Positions 53,983 to 61,741 are shown, counted from the stretch's first letter. The stretch is DNA of 64,000 nucleotides from JANMDR01 sp043760555 (GCA_043760555.1 JAYUOW010000254.1:3324-67323); one strand, 5' to 3'. Notes: a model not told the origin generated them from the sequence alone. Made by a program: numbers and translations.

Positions 53983-55005
53983 TTACACAAGCAACTGTTG
54001 ACGTAACTGAGGCCGCGCTTGTTCGACTTGCGTTGGCACGAGGTACGAAAAATCAATCGGCACTATTTTTTCATTGAACGGTTTGTCTAGTTCGCGTTCA
54101 ATAATCGGTTGCAGAACCTGCACGATTGCGCGAATAACCGGCACGCAAACACTGTTACCAAATTGCTTGTAAGCTTGATTAGCAGAAACGGTAATTTTAA
54201 AGCTATCGGGAAACCCTTGAAGCCTAGCTGCTTCACGTGGCGTAAGTTTGCGTGGATTTGCCTTAAATTGGCTGATTAGAATTTCAGAGCCGTCCTTGTA
54301 ATAGCGTGCCGATAGCGTGCCTGTGTAGCGCGATTTGCTATCGTACAGCTGATAGCCAAAGCCAAAGCCTTTTGCCGTATGTTCAGTTTTGCGCCGCTGG
54401 TGTCCAGCCCAAAGCGCGTCAGAAATGGTTTGCTTGGCGAAGTCCAGCCCTGTTTCCAGAATATCGCCTAAACAGGTCTCTGGGCTGGGAGGCGTTGGAA
54501 AAGCAAGTGTTTGTCCTCGGTAGATCCCGACGATATAAATACGTTCGCGATTTTGGGGTAAACCAAAATCGCGGCCATTCAACACTTGGCTGCTCACCAT
54601 GTAGCCGAGTTCACTCAAAATTGCGACGATCGTCTTAAGGGTATTGCCGTCGTCGTGGGTTCTAAGGCGCTTTACATTTTCAAGAAAAACAAACTTGGGT
54701 CGATGGTGACTGAGGATTTTTGCGATGTAGAAAAATAAGGTTCCACGCGTATCTTCAAACCCTTTCTTGAGCCCAGCTTGTGAAAATGGCTGGCAAGGGA
54801 AGCCGGCAAGTAAAACATCATGCGCGGGGATGGCGCTAACTTCGATTGCGGTAATGTCGCCATGGGGCATCTCGTTAAAATTATCGAAGTAAGTTTGCTG
54901 TGCAAATTTATCTATTTCAGACGAAAAGACGCATTCGCCGCCTATCTCATCAAACGGGATTCGAATCCCGCCAACGCCGCAAAATAGATCAATAAATTTA
55001 AACAT
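53983..55005 (-). CDS. DNA (cytosine-5) methyltransferase of a type II restriction-modification system
   Basis: The 340-residue enzyme has all cytosine-C5 motifs in order: I FIDLFCGVGG (4-13), IV GFPCQPFSQ with catalytic C71, VI FLENVKRL (107-114), VIII QNRERIYIVG (151-160), a target recognition region about 175-255, IX LTPREAARLQGFP, X QAYKQFGNSVCVPV. Its start overlaps the endonuclease stop by 8 bp. The pair splits the biotin cluster, which points to acquisition by transfer. The site recognised is not readable from sequence; an EcoRII-like partner suggests a CC(W)GG-like or CCNGG-like target, as an inference. Confidence 0.93.
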   Translation of the reverse strand: MFKFIDLFCGVGGIRIPFDEIGGECVFSSEIDKFAQQTYFDNFNEMPHGDITAIEVSAIPAHDVLLAGFPCQPFSQAGLKKGFEDTRGTLFFYIAKILSHHRPKFVFLENVKRLRTHDDGNTLKTIVAILSELGYMVSSQVLNGRDFGLPQNRERIYIVGIYRGQTLAFPTPPSPETCLGDILETGLDFAKQTISDALWAGHQRRKTEHTAKGFGFGYQLYDSKSRYTGTLSARYYKDGSEILISQFKANPRKLTPREAARLQGFPDSFKITVSANQAYKQFGNSVCVPVIRAIVQVLQPIIERELDKPFNEKIVPIDFSYLVPTQVEQARPQLRQQLLV

Positions 55006-55900
55006 TTTTGTGATTCCAAAACCTTAAAATATCTGGAATTTCTTGCGTAAAATAGCTTTCAAAACTCACGATATTGGCCAACCCTGCAAGTTTAGGTTGC
55101 GCTTTAACGTGATGGAGCACAACCAAAACGACATTGTGTTTGCTCATTTGAACGGCTTTCGACTCCGATATGTCGTCGTCAATAGTGAGCAGATGAATAT
55201 TTGGTAGTCCGGTCCGCGCTATTTCTTCGATCACTTCCTGCCAGCGCTCGCGCAACGTTGTTTTCATCGTACCAATGATTACCTTGTCACGGCGCTTTTG
55301 AAATGCTTCAATACTCGGCAGTAGTGAATCAACAATTTTCCCTAGCCCTTTATCTTTAAATTGAGCCTTTCCAACGACTTCTTGGGAGCTAAACGGGAAT
55401 TCAAATTGTCGATACAAGTGATAAATAATTTGTTCAAAGGTCTTTCCCGCTCGCGAACGACGAGATTGCGTGTTGCTGAGCGACAATTCATAAATATACG
55501 GACTAATTTCGCCTGCATATTCGCCGCAAATCAACGCGATAGCATCTAAGAGCGCGTCGCCAGATTTGTTCAGTAAGTCGCGCTTTTGTAGGAGACTTTC
55601 GAGAATTGCTTTTGGTGTAGCTAGTGTACTGCTTAAATTTTTCAGTATTTCAATATTGAATTCGGCTTCATTATTCAAAAAATCATCGTAGGCTGCTTCG
55701 CGTAGCAGCACAATCGCTGTTGAGATTGCATTTACATTGAGCAGTCCTTGTAACGCGAGTTTTTGTTCAACAAATATTTTTTCCACCGTAACCTTCGGCG
55801 GGGGGATTAGCTTCTTGCGGTTAGCTTGGATAAGTTTTTTAAAGTGCAGCTTTTCCGATTCTGGGATGGAAATTAAGTGCTTTAATTTTTCTTGCTGCAT
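54998..55900 (-). CDS. Type II restriction endonuclease, EcoRII C-terminal-like
   Basis: The 300-residue protein has an N-terminal helical part and a PD-(D/E)xK nuclease resembling the EcoRII/PspGI group. The signs are SRRSRAGKTFEQ with E156, IVDSLLPS with D191, TMKTTLRERWQEV with K213, then HLLTIDDDIS. The spacing and the K-T-T-x-x-x-R-W signature are typical of that group as I remember it. The residue before the catalytic lysine pair (T211) is unusual, so activity is probable but not certain. The gene is read first, with the methyltransferase second, an order that needs control when the system enters a new host. Confidence 0.8.
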   Translation of the reverse strand: MQQEKLKHLISIPESEKLHFKKLIQANRKKLIPPPKVTVEKIFVEQKLALQGLLNVNAISTAIVLLREAAYDDFLNNEAEFNIEILKNLSSTLATPKAILESLLQKRDLLNKSGDALLDAIALICGEYAGEISPYIYELSLSNTQSRRSRAGKTFEQIIYHLYRQFEFPFSSQEVVGKAQFKDKGLGKIVDSLLPSIEAFQKRRDKVIIGTMKTTLRERWQEVIEEIARTGLPNIHLLTIDDDISESKAVQMSKHNVVLVVLHHVKAQPKLAGLANIVSFESYFTQEIPDILRFWNHKNV

Positions 55901-55947
55901 TGTTATGACCTTATTTTTGGATGCGCCAAGCGCAGTGCATGCTCTAA

Positions 55948-55976
55948 ATTATAGCTGGCTAGGTCGGTCGAGTCAC
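55948..55976 (-). promoter_or_regulatory. Promoter of the restriction-modification operon
   Basis: On the minus strand GTGACT (55976-55971) and TATAAT (55953-55948) are separated by 17 bp. The -10 is perfect and the -35 poor. The start codon lies 48 bp further on. Confidence 0.55.
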
Positions 55977-55980
55977 CGAC
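55963..55980. promoter_or_regulatory. Inverted repeat over the -35 region (possible operator)
   Basis: GTCGGT and ACCGAC face each other over 6 bp (CGAGTC). The repeat covers the -35 box and part of the spacer, a usual place for a repressor. No controller (C) protein gene was seen in the cluster, so the methyltransferase itself or a host factor could bind. Confidence 0.5.
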
Positions 55981-56016
55981 AGACCATCTAATGGCAATTG
56001 CTAGCTTAGATAAAAA

Positions 56017-56032
56017 CTGTATAAATGTACAG
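56017..56032. promoter_or_regulatory. LexA-type SOS box
   Basis: CTGTATAAATGTACAG fits CTGT-N8-ACAG exactly, and the flanking bases AAA and TAT are A/T as in SOS boxes. It lies between bioC and the endonuclease gene, 117 bp upstream of the latter's start and beyond the promoter called at 55948-55976. Confidence 0.5.
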
Positions 56033-56061
56033 TATATTTTTGCCCGTGGCTGAGGCTGCGT

Positions 56062-57018
56062 TTAGCCATCTTTTTTAAGCATCCGCTTAAAATCAGGCAA
56101 CGAAATCGCCTGCACGCCGTCTACCGTTTTTTGTTTACCGATTTCGGGCTTCCACGCTTGGCCGTAAACGACTTCATACGTTGCGGGCAGCCTCTGATCT
56201 AAGTCGTCACGCCGAAACGCCTCGTAGGCCGTTTGTAACGCGCCCCAAGCGGTTTTGCTAAGCAGTCCCTGCGCCCGTCCGGGCATCATATTGTGCGCGC
56301 CGATGGCTTTGAGTTCTTTCAGCAAGGGTTTTAGGGCGGTGTAGGTGAGCGTGATGATTTCTTGATCCATCACCGGATCAGTAAAGCCCGCACTTAAGAG
56401 TTGATCGCCCACGTCATGCATATCTAAAAACTGATTCACATGCGGCTTGTCGTCTACCGCTTTAAAGGCTGCCCGTAGCTCTTTCAAGGTATCAGGCCCA
56501 AAGGTGGTGAACATAAAGCAACCGTTGGGTTTCAGCACGCGATGAGCTTCGCGCGCCACGGCCAATGGGTCGCACCATTGCATCGTCAGGCTTGAAACAA
56601 TCAAATCAACCGATTCCGCCGCCAACGGCAAATTTTCCGCATCACCACAAATAAAGCTGGTGCGCGGTAAGGCAGCCGCCACTGGTTTTAGTTTTGTAAA
56701 GAGCCGACCAGCAAATGATTGTGGCGCAACAGGCGGCACTAATTTATGCCGCGCAAACGCCAACATCCCATGCGCGCAATCCAGCGCAATCGTGTGTGCC
56801 TGCGGATAAGTCGCGCGCAATTTTTCTGTGCTATATCCTGTGCCAGCACCCATATCTAGGGCGTTTACAGGGTTTAGCTTAATGTATTGCAAGCGCTCAA
56901 ACAGCCGATCGCACACTTCGCGCTGCAAAAAAGCAGCGTCGTCGTAGGTTGACGCCGCGCGCGAAAACGACCGACGGACGTCGGATTTTTTGGGTAGGGA
57001 AAAGGTAGGTTCAGTCAT
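56062..57018 (-). CDS. bioC: Malonyl-ACP O-methyltransferase
   Basis: BioC methylates the free carboxyl of malonyl-ACP so that fatty-acid enzymes can build the pimelate part of biotin. The 318-residue class I methyltransferase has ALDMGAGTGYSTEKLR (motif I), LIVSSLTMQWCD and the typical VRRSFSRAASTYDDAA near the N-terminus. I chose the ATG at 57018 rather than the TTG at 57030. It follows bioH by 27 bp. It is the last biotin gene before the restriction-modification insertion. Confidence 0.92.
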   Translation of the reverse strand: MTEPTFSLPKKSDVRRSFSRAASTYDDAAFLQREVCDRLFERLQYIKLNPVNALDMGAGTGYSTEKLRATYPQAHTIALDCAHGMLAFARHKLVPPVAPQSFAGRLFTKLKPVAAALPRTSFICGDAENLPLAAESVDLIVSSLTMQWCDPLAVAREAHRVLKPNGCFMFTTFGPDTLKELRAAFKAVDDKPHVNQFLDMHDVGDQLLSAGFTDPVMDQEIITLTYTALKPLLKELKAIGAHNMMPGRAQGLLSKTAWGALQTAYEAFRRDDLDQRLPATYEVVYGQAWKPEIGKQKTVDGVQAISLPDFKRMLKKDG

Positions 57019-57045
57019 ACGTGAGTTCAAAAATCCGTAGTTTAA

Positions 57046-57966
57046 TTAACCGACCGGTGCCGCTCTGCTCCTCTCTCCCCTCGCGGGAGAGAGGTCGGGA
57101 GAGAGGGGGAAGGTTGCTTTGCCGTGCTGCCCGTTCAAGGTAATGGCCGAACTCAAAAATTGCTGTATCCCAGCGACAAATTCCGCTTCATGCGAAATAA
57201 ACGGCGCATGTGCCGCTCCATCCATGCGCAAATATGTTGCATGTGGCAACGCCGCACTCAACCAATCGCCGCAAGCGACCGGCACCAACATGTCGCGTCC
57301 GCCTTGCACAATCATCAACGGTGTATTTTCAAGTCGTGGAATTTCAACTCGAACATCCGACTGCTCCAGCACGTCAAGCCAGCGTTGAAGCGCTTCTGCA
57401 GACGCTTCGCCGTGTGCTGCAAGTTGCGCAGCCAGCGCTTGCGCAACGCTTTTTGCATTCGGTAAATTAAGCATCTGCAAACACAAAAAACTGCGAATAG
57501 TCGCAGCTTGATTCGTCTGCAGGCGTTGCGAAAAATCCGTCAACGACTTTTGCGCCATCGCATGCGGCCAATCATCGCGTTCGCCAAAGCATGGCGTTGC
57601 GCTAACCAAAACCAGCTTTGAAATGCGCGCCGGATATTGCAGTGCAACGTGCATCGCAACATGCCCGCCTAATGACCAACCCACAAGCGTTACCGGTTTT
57701 TCCATCCGCAATATCATCGCAAAAACAGCGTCAACGCTATGCTGTAGAAGCCCTATTTCTGGGCGTCTCCAGCCATCTAAAAGGCTGGATTTTCCGTGTC
57801 CCGGCAAGTCAATGCAATGCACCTCAGTCGACGCACTCAACGCTTCCGCCGTCTGCGCCCACACAGCGTGGTTTAGTCCCCAGCCGTGCAGCATCACCAC
57901 GACTTGCGGCGTACCAGACCGCTGCGGATAAATTTTGCTAAATAGTGGCACGGTCAATTCCCCCAT
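57046..57966 (-). CDS. bioH: Pimeloyl-ACP methyl ester esterase with an in-frame palindromic element
   Basis: BioH removes the methyl group set by BioC. The alpha/beta hydrolase triad is S98 (GWSLGG), D in GGRDMLVP and H in GAAHAPF. Residues 65-76 (GWRRPEIGLLQHS region), between PGHGKS and the next helix, come from a palindromic element; normal BioH has only a short loop there. The tail, from about residue 283 (TFPLSPDLSPARGER), is read from another inverted repeat and has no BioH counterpart. At 306 residues it is well above the usual 250-260. The 5' end overlaps the bioF stop by 13 bp. Confidence 0.92.
   Translation of the reverse strand: MGELTVPLFSKIYPQRSGTPQVVVMLHGWGLNHAVWAQTAEALSASTEVHCIDLPGHGKSSLLDGWRRPEIGLLQHSVDAVFAMILRMEKPVTLVGWSLGGHVAMHVALQYPARISKLVLVSATPCFGERDDWPHAMAQKSLTDFSQRLQTNQAATIRSFLCLQMLNLPNAKSVAQALAAQLAAHGEASAEALQRWLDVLEQSDVRVEIPRLENTPLMIVQGGRDMLVPVACGDWLSAALPHATYLRMDGAAHAPFISHEAEFVAGIQQFLSSAITLNGQHGKATFPLSPDLSPARGERSRAAPVG
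57070..57110. repeat. CCTCTCTCCC-type inverted repeat forming the 3' end of bioH
   Basis: CCTCTCTCCC (57070-57079) and GGGAGAGAGG (57085-57094) are exact complements, followed by a further GGGAGAGAGGGGG. Translation gives the LSPDLSPARGER-type tail seen where this common repeat is read through. Confidence 0.8.
57741..57774. repeat. Palindromic element, copy 17 (inside bioH)
   Basis: GCTGTAGAAGCCC, then TATTTCT, then GGGCGTCTCCAGCC. On the coding strand it is read AGA CGC CCA, giving WRRPEIGLLQ, the same frame and RRP core as the thrB copy. Confidence 0.85.
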
Positions 57967-59135
57967 TCCGCATCAATATCTACCAGCGCCATAATTAAAT
58001 CCATCACATCATCCACGCTATGCGCCGCATTGAGCGACACCCGCAGCCGTGCCGTGCCTTCAGGCACAGTCGGCGGCCGAATTGCAGGCACCCAAAAGCC
58101 GCGCGACATCAGCGCATCAGCCACCGCCATCGCATCCTGATTCCTGCCGATAATGACCGGCTGAATCGCAGTTTCAGACGGCACTAATTTAAAATTTTTC
58201 AACGCCAACGATTGCTGAAACAAACCAATCAACATATGCAAATGCGTGCGCCGTTGCGGTTCTTCATCAATAATGTGCAAGCTTTGCGAAAGTGCGGCCG
58301 CAATCGCCGGTGGTGTGGCGGTGGTAAAAATATAGCTGCGCGCACTTTGCAAAATCCATTCCACCGCATTGGCAGCGCCTGCCACAAAGGCGCCGTAGCC
58401 GCCCGCTGCTTTGCCTAAGGTTGCCATATACACGACGCGTTTTTTAACTAGGGCGGTGGGCAAGGTAAAGTACTGCAACGTGCCGCGACCGCTCTTGCCC
58501 AGCACGCCAAAACCATGTGCGTCGTCTACCACCACAAGCGCATCAAATTCTTCTGCCAACTCCAATATTTGATTCAACGGTGCAATGTCGCCATCCATGC
58601 TGAACACGGCGTCTGTCGCAATGATGCGTGGACTATTTTCATCAGAATTTTCTAACGCGGTGCGCAGTGCATCCATATCGCAATGCGCATAGCGCACCGT
58701 TTTTGCACGCGATAAAATTGCGCCGTCAATCAAGCACGCATGGTTTAACTTATCCGCAAAAATAGTAGTGTGGCGATCGGCTAGCGCTGACAAAATACCA
58801 ATGTTTGCCAAGTAGCCGCTTGAAAAATACAACGCACTCTCCATGCCCATAAAGCCCGCCAATTGGGCTTCTAGGGCATGATGCGGGGTGCTGTGGCCGC
58901 TCACAAAATGCGATGCGGCACCGCCAAAACCATATTGCCCCATGGCTTCAGTCGCGGCTGCAATTAAACGTGGGTGAGCGGCCAAGCCTAAATAATCGTT
59001 ATTGCAAAACGCAATCATCTCGCGTCCGTTTATCACCATGCGCGCGCCCTGTGGCGATTGCACCACCTTGCGCGTGCGCAAGGCGTCTGCCTGCGCTAGC
59101 TCGCTCAGGTAGGGCGCGTAATCGTCGGTTTGCAC
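57954..59135 (-). CDS. bioF: 8-amino-7-oxononanoate synthase
   Basis: BioF joins pimeloyl-ACP with alanine using PLP. The 393-residue enzyme has the PLP lysine at about 238 in ATLGKAAGGYGAF, the aspartate in VVVDDAHGFGVLG, and HFVSGHSTPHHALE. It starts 6 bp after the bioB stop and overlaps bioH, so bioB-F-H-C are one operon. Confidence 0.95.
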   Translation of the reverse strand: MQTDDYAPYLSELAQADALRTRKVVQSPQGARMVINGREMIAFCNNDYLGLAAHPRLIAAATEAMGQYGFGGAASHFVSGHSTPHHALEAQLAGFMGMESALYFSSGYLANIGILSALADRHTTIFADKLNHACLIDGAILSRAKTVRYAHCDMDALRTALENSDENSPRIIATDAVFSMDGDIAPLNQILELAEEFDALVVVDDAHGFGVLGKSGRGTLQYFTLPTALVKKRVVYMATLGKAAGGYGAFVAGAANAVEWILQSARSYIFTTATPPAIAAALSQSLHIIDEEPQRRTHLHMLIGLFQQSLALKNFKLVPSETAIQPVIIGRNQDAMAVADALMSRGFWVPAIRPPTVPEGTARLRVSLNAAHSVDDVMDLIMALVDIDAEWGN

Positions 59136-59141
59136 TCGAAT

Positions 59142-60173
59142 TTAGGCTGTTGTTAAACCAAGTTTGGCAAACAAGGCACGATCACCTTCCACTTCAGGGT
59201 TGCCGGTAGTTAGCAACTTATCGCCGTAAAAAATCGAATTAGCACCGCTTAAAAAGCACAAGGCTTGGGTCGCTTCATTCATCTCACGACGCCCCGCAGA
59301 TAGCCGCACCATGCTCGTCGGCATGGTGATGCGGGCAACCGCAATAGTGCGTACAAACTCAGACCAATCCAGCACCTTTTCGCCCTGCAACTTGTCATGC
59401 ATCGGCGTGCCTTCAACCTGCACTAAATAGTTGATCGGCACCGATTCTGGCGCAGGATTCAAATTAGCCAATTGCGCAATCAACCCCGCACGCTCAAGCC
59501 GCGATTCGCCCATGCCCACAATGCCGCCGCAACACACATGCATGCCCGCATCGCGCACGCGACCGAGGGTATCGAGCCGGTCTTGATATTCGCGTGTGGT
59601 GATAATGTCGCCGTACACTTCGGGTGCGGTATCAAGGTTGTGATTGTAGTAATCTAAACCTGCTTCAGCCAACTGCTCAGCTTGCCCGTCTTTTAGCATA
59701 CCCAACGTGCAGCAAGCTTCCATGCCCAGCGCTTTTACCTCGCGCACCATGTCTAGCACTGGATCAAGATCGCGCTGCTTAGGCCCACGCCACGCGGCAC
59801 CCATGCAAAACCTGCTCGCGCCATTGGCCTTCGCCTGTTTAGCCGCTGCCACCACATCGGCCACGCTCATTAAGTCCTGATTTTCCACACCCGTGTGATA
59901 CCGCGCTGCCTGCGGGCAATAGCCGCAGTCCTCAGAGCAGCCACCAGTTTTTATCGAAATAAGCGTGGATAACTGCACCGCATTTGGCGCAAAGTTTTCG
60001 CGATGTATTTGTTGCGCTTTGAAAATTAGGTCGTTAAACGGGAGGTTGAACAAGGCCTGCACGGCATCGAGCGACCACGCCTGCGCAGCTTCGTTTTTTA
60101 GCCATTTTTGAGGTGTGGCGATTGTTTGGGGTTTGGTGCTCAGATGCGTTTTTTCTGCGGCAAGTTGGTCCAT
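59142..60173 (-). CDS. bioB: Biotin synthase
   Basis: BioB inserts sulfur into dethiobiotin by radical-SAM chemistry. The cluster cysteines are C79, C83 and C86 in GCSEDCGYCPQ. The second cluster's ligands lie further on in the TIM barrel (for example CCTLGM and CCGGIVGMGE). The length of 343 is normal. It is the first gene of the biotin operon, with the promoter in the gap to 60300. No bioA is in the window. Confidence 0.95.
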   Translation of the reverse strand: MDQLAAEKTHLSTKPQTIATPQKWLKNEAAQAWSLDAVQALFNLPFNDLIFKAQQIHRENFAPNAVQLSTLISIKTGGCSEDCGYCPQAARYHTGVENQDLMSVADVVAAAKQAKANGASRFCMGAAWRGPKQRDLDPVLDMVREVKALGMEACCTLGMLKDGQAEQLAEAGLDYYNHNLDTAPEVYGDIITTREYQDRLDTLGRVRDAGMHVCCGGIVGMGESRLERAGLIAQLANLNPAPESVPINYLVQVEGTPMHDKLQGEKVLDWSEFVRTIAVARITMPTSMVRLSAGRREMNEATQALCFLSGANSIFYGDKLLTTGNPEVEGDRALFAKLGLTTA

Positions 60174-60287
60174 AAATGGTCGCGTCGGTTAATGGCAAGA
60201 AACATGAGTTTACCGTGGCTATCAACAATATAACCAGTTAAATCGCGTTAGGTGCTTAAAAAATGGGCGAATTGATCGTTGGATATA

Positions 60288-60304
60288 GTAGTGACGGTCA
60301 CTAC
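60288..60304. promoter_or_regulatory. Perfect 17-bp palindrome, possible operator
   Basis: GTAGTGACGGTCACTAC has two perfect 8-bp arms around one G. This size and symmetry suit a TetR-type or similar dimeric repressor. It lies 115 bp upstream of bioB. No matching regulator gene is in the window. Confidence 0.55.
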
Positions 60305-60744
60305 CATAGGGCTATTGCCGATACATGTGCCTGACAAAGGTGCCAAATACAGAAGGGTCGGTGCGATGCAAATTTACACCGTCCGCGCTCGTCAACAAGG
60401 GGCACTACCAACGTAGGTGCTCAAAAGTACTCGATCAAAATGTCGGTTCGCACGGACAAAAAGAAAACCGCACGCCAGATCGAGCGAGTTGATTCTCGCC
60501 GCAATAAAGAGTTTACAAGAAACACGGTTCCCGCCTTGGATTTAACTACTACGCGCTCTCAACGAAAGCTGTTGCTCCTGGGTTTTCAGCCTGTGATCCC
60601 AACTGCAGCGGAACCGGCTTCGCTTAAAAACCACAATCTGTGGTCAGCCTTAAAATTGTAACCCGCGTAAATAATTGCCATCCCTCTCGACCAGCGTACG
60701 TCGAATTTCAGAACAAATTTCTGCGCCTAAAAATTCTAGGTTGT

Positions 60745-60779
60745 GCTTGTAGATGCTTTATTATTGGGCATCTACAAGC
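60745..60779. repeat. 35-bp palindromic element, copy 18 (intergenic)
   Basis: Arms GCTTGTAGATGC and GCATCTACAAGC match perfectly over 12 bp. Compared with the consensus GCTGAAGA/TCTTCAGC, both arms have changed in step, keeping the stem. It is good evidence that pairing is under selection. Confidence 0.9.
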
Positions 60780-60931
60780 GTCAGCTTTGACGACAATAAG
60801 ATCAAATTTTTCGCGAATTTGTGTAAAAATAAAGTAAGAAAATACGCGCTAAACGAGCGACGTTGCGGGTAGCTTCGCAACCGATTTAGACTGAAATCTT
60901 AAATCTGTTGCAATTTACTTGAGAAAAAAGC

Positions 60932-60962
60932 TTGACGGAATGATTTTTTTTTTTTGCATAAT
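60932..60962 (+). promoter_or_regulatory. Promoter with a T12 tract in its spacer
   Basis: TTGACG (60932-60937) and CATAAT (60957-60962) each match the sigma-70 consensus at five of six positions. The spacer is 19 bp and includes twelve T in a row (60944-60955). Loss of two T would give the ideal 17-bp spacing. It drives the Cys-tailed protein gene, with a leader of about 130 bp. Confidence 0.6.
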
Positions 60963-60969
60963 GAACTTA

Positions 60970-60981
60970 TTGATGCATCAA
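60970..60981. promoter_or_regulatory. 12-bp palindrome near the predicted transcript start
   Basis: TTGATGCATCAA is a perfect palindrome starting 8 bp past the -10 box. It is a possible operator. Confidence 0.4.
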
Positions 60982-61099
60982 GTCACGATTTTTAGCAACG
61001 AGTTACAATTGAAGGTGTAAGTTGCTGACTTGCTTGGTATGTCAATAAACCCCGAAGTTCTTTTTGAAAAATAATCTGCAATTCATTAGGAGTATTATC

Positions 61100-61654
61100 A
61101 TGAAAAGTTTGAAATTAGTGGTCGGTTTGGTAGCAATGGGCTTGGCATTTAGTGCAAATATGGTGATGGCGGCGCAAAAAGCGATAAACACAGCGCCAAT
61201 TATGTCGGCCGCCGAGCTCGATCAGCATATTGATAGCAGCACTGCTTTAAATTCACCGCTCGGTAAACTCTCCGATTCGGGGCTAAACCGATTTATAGCG
61301 TCGATGACGTTTAACGAAAAAGGATTGACCGGTTATTCGTATGCTGAGCTTGAGGGTGTGCCGGCGACGGATGTGCATAAAATTTTGTCGCTTTTTGGAG
61401 TCGAACGGACTACTAAAATGATTTCAAATGCGCGTATTCAGTCAATTCGCGATGCAGAAATTATGGGTGACAATTTACTCTCCGAAAAATCGACCAAAGT
61501 TAAAAAGGGATCTCTTTCTGAAACAAGCGCTTGGGGCGACGTGTTTAATCCTTGGGGAGACACCACATTTGCTGATTACCCTGGCTTCTATTGCGCTGGC
61601 AAGGGATCATGCGAGGAAAAATCAAGGAGTATTTGTATCGGCGCTAATTGCTGA
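61100..61654 (+). CDS. Secreted protein with a four-cysteine C-terminal tail
   Basis: The 184-residue precursor has a signal peptide (1-24, ending SANMVMA). A middle region of about 130 residues holds no cysteine. The last 22 residues, from F163, contain cysteines 165, 171, 179 and 184, with glycines between; the chain ends with cysteine. I chose the ATG at 61100 with AGGAG upstream; the ORF beginning at 61064 starts with TTG. I do not recognise the family. The tail could be a disulfide-bonded toxin-like, metal-binding or surface peptide, perhaps released from a leader-like body. A thioredoxin-fold gene follows. Confidence 0.75.
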   Translation: MKSLKLVVGLVAMGLAFSANMVMAAQKAINTAPIMSAAELDQHIDSSTALNSPLGKLSDSGLNRFIASMTFNEKGLTGYSYAELEGVPATDVHKILSLFGVERTTKMISNARIQSIRDAEIMGDNLLSEKSTKVKKGSLSETSAWGDVFNPWGDTTFADYPGFYCAGKGSCEEKSRSICIGANC

Positions 61655-61665
61655 TAAGTTTTAGT

Positions 61666-61698
61666 GGTTGATTGGCTAACGGAAGTAGCCAATCAACC
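61666..61698 (+). other. Perfect 13-bp stem hairpin between the two genes
   Basis: GGTTGATTGGCTA and TAGCCAATCAACC enclose ACGGAAG, 12 bp after the first stop. There is no T run, so it is more likely an mRNA-stabilising or partly attenuating structure than a full terminator. This would give more of the first protein than the second. Confidence 0.75.
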
Positions 61699-61741
61699 GT
61701 TGGATAGTTTGCAATTTAACTAATGGATCGTCGGACTTATC

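Larger units (their letters stand above)
60174..60900. other. Long gap between bioB and the Cys-tailed protein gene
   Basis: It holds the 17-bp palindrome at 60288-60304 and palindromic element copy 18. A short open frame at 60440-60661 has no features of a gene: no ribosome site and basic, low-complexity content. The promoter of the downstream gene begins after 60930. Confidence 0.5.

Noticed and set aside
54951..54975. tRNA T-arm-like GGGATTCGAATCCCG
   Set aside because: It encodes the GGIRIPF part of methyltransferase motif I, and no other tRNA parts are near it.
56845..56880. Element-like CCATATCTAGGGCGTTTACAGGG in bioC
   Set aside because: It encodes the conserved LDMGAGTG motif, so the likeness is chance.
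60181..60230. BirA-type operator near bioB (GGTTAA..TTTACC)
   Set aside because: The half-sites have the wrong orientation and order for a BirA box.
60440..60661. Short open frame of 73 codons
   Set aside because: It has no ribosome site, no recognisable domain, basic low-complexity content and no conservation clue.
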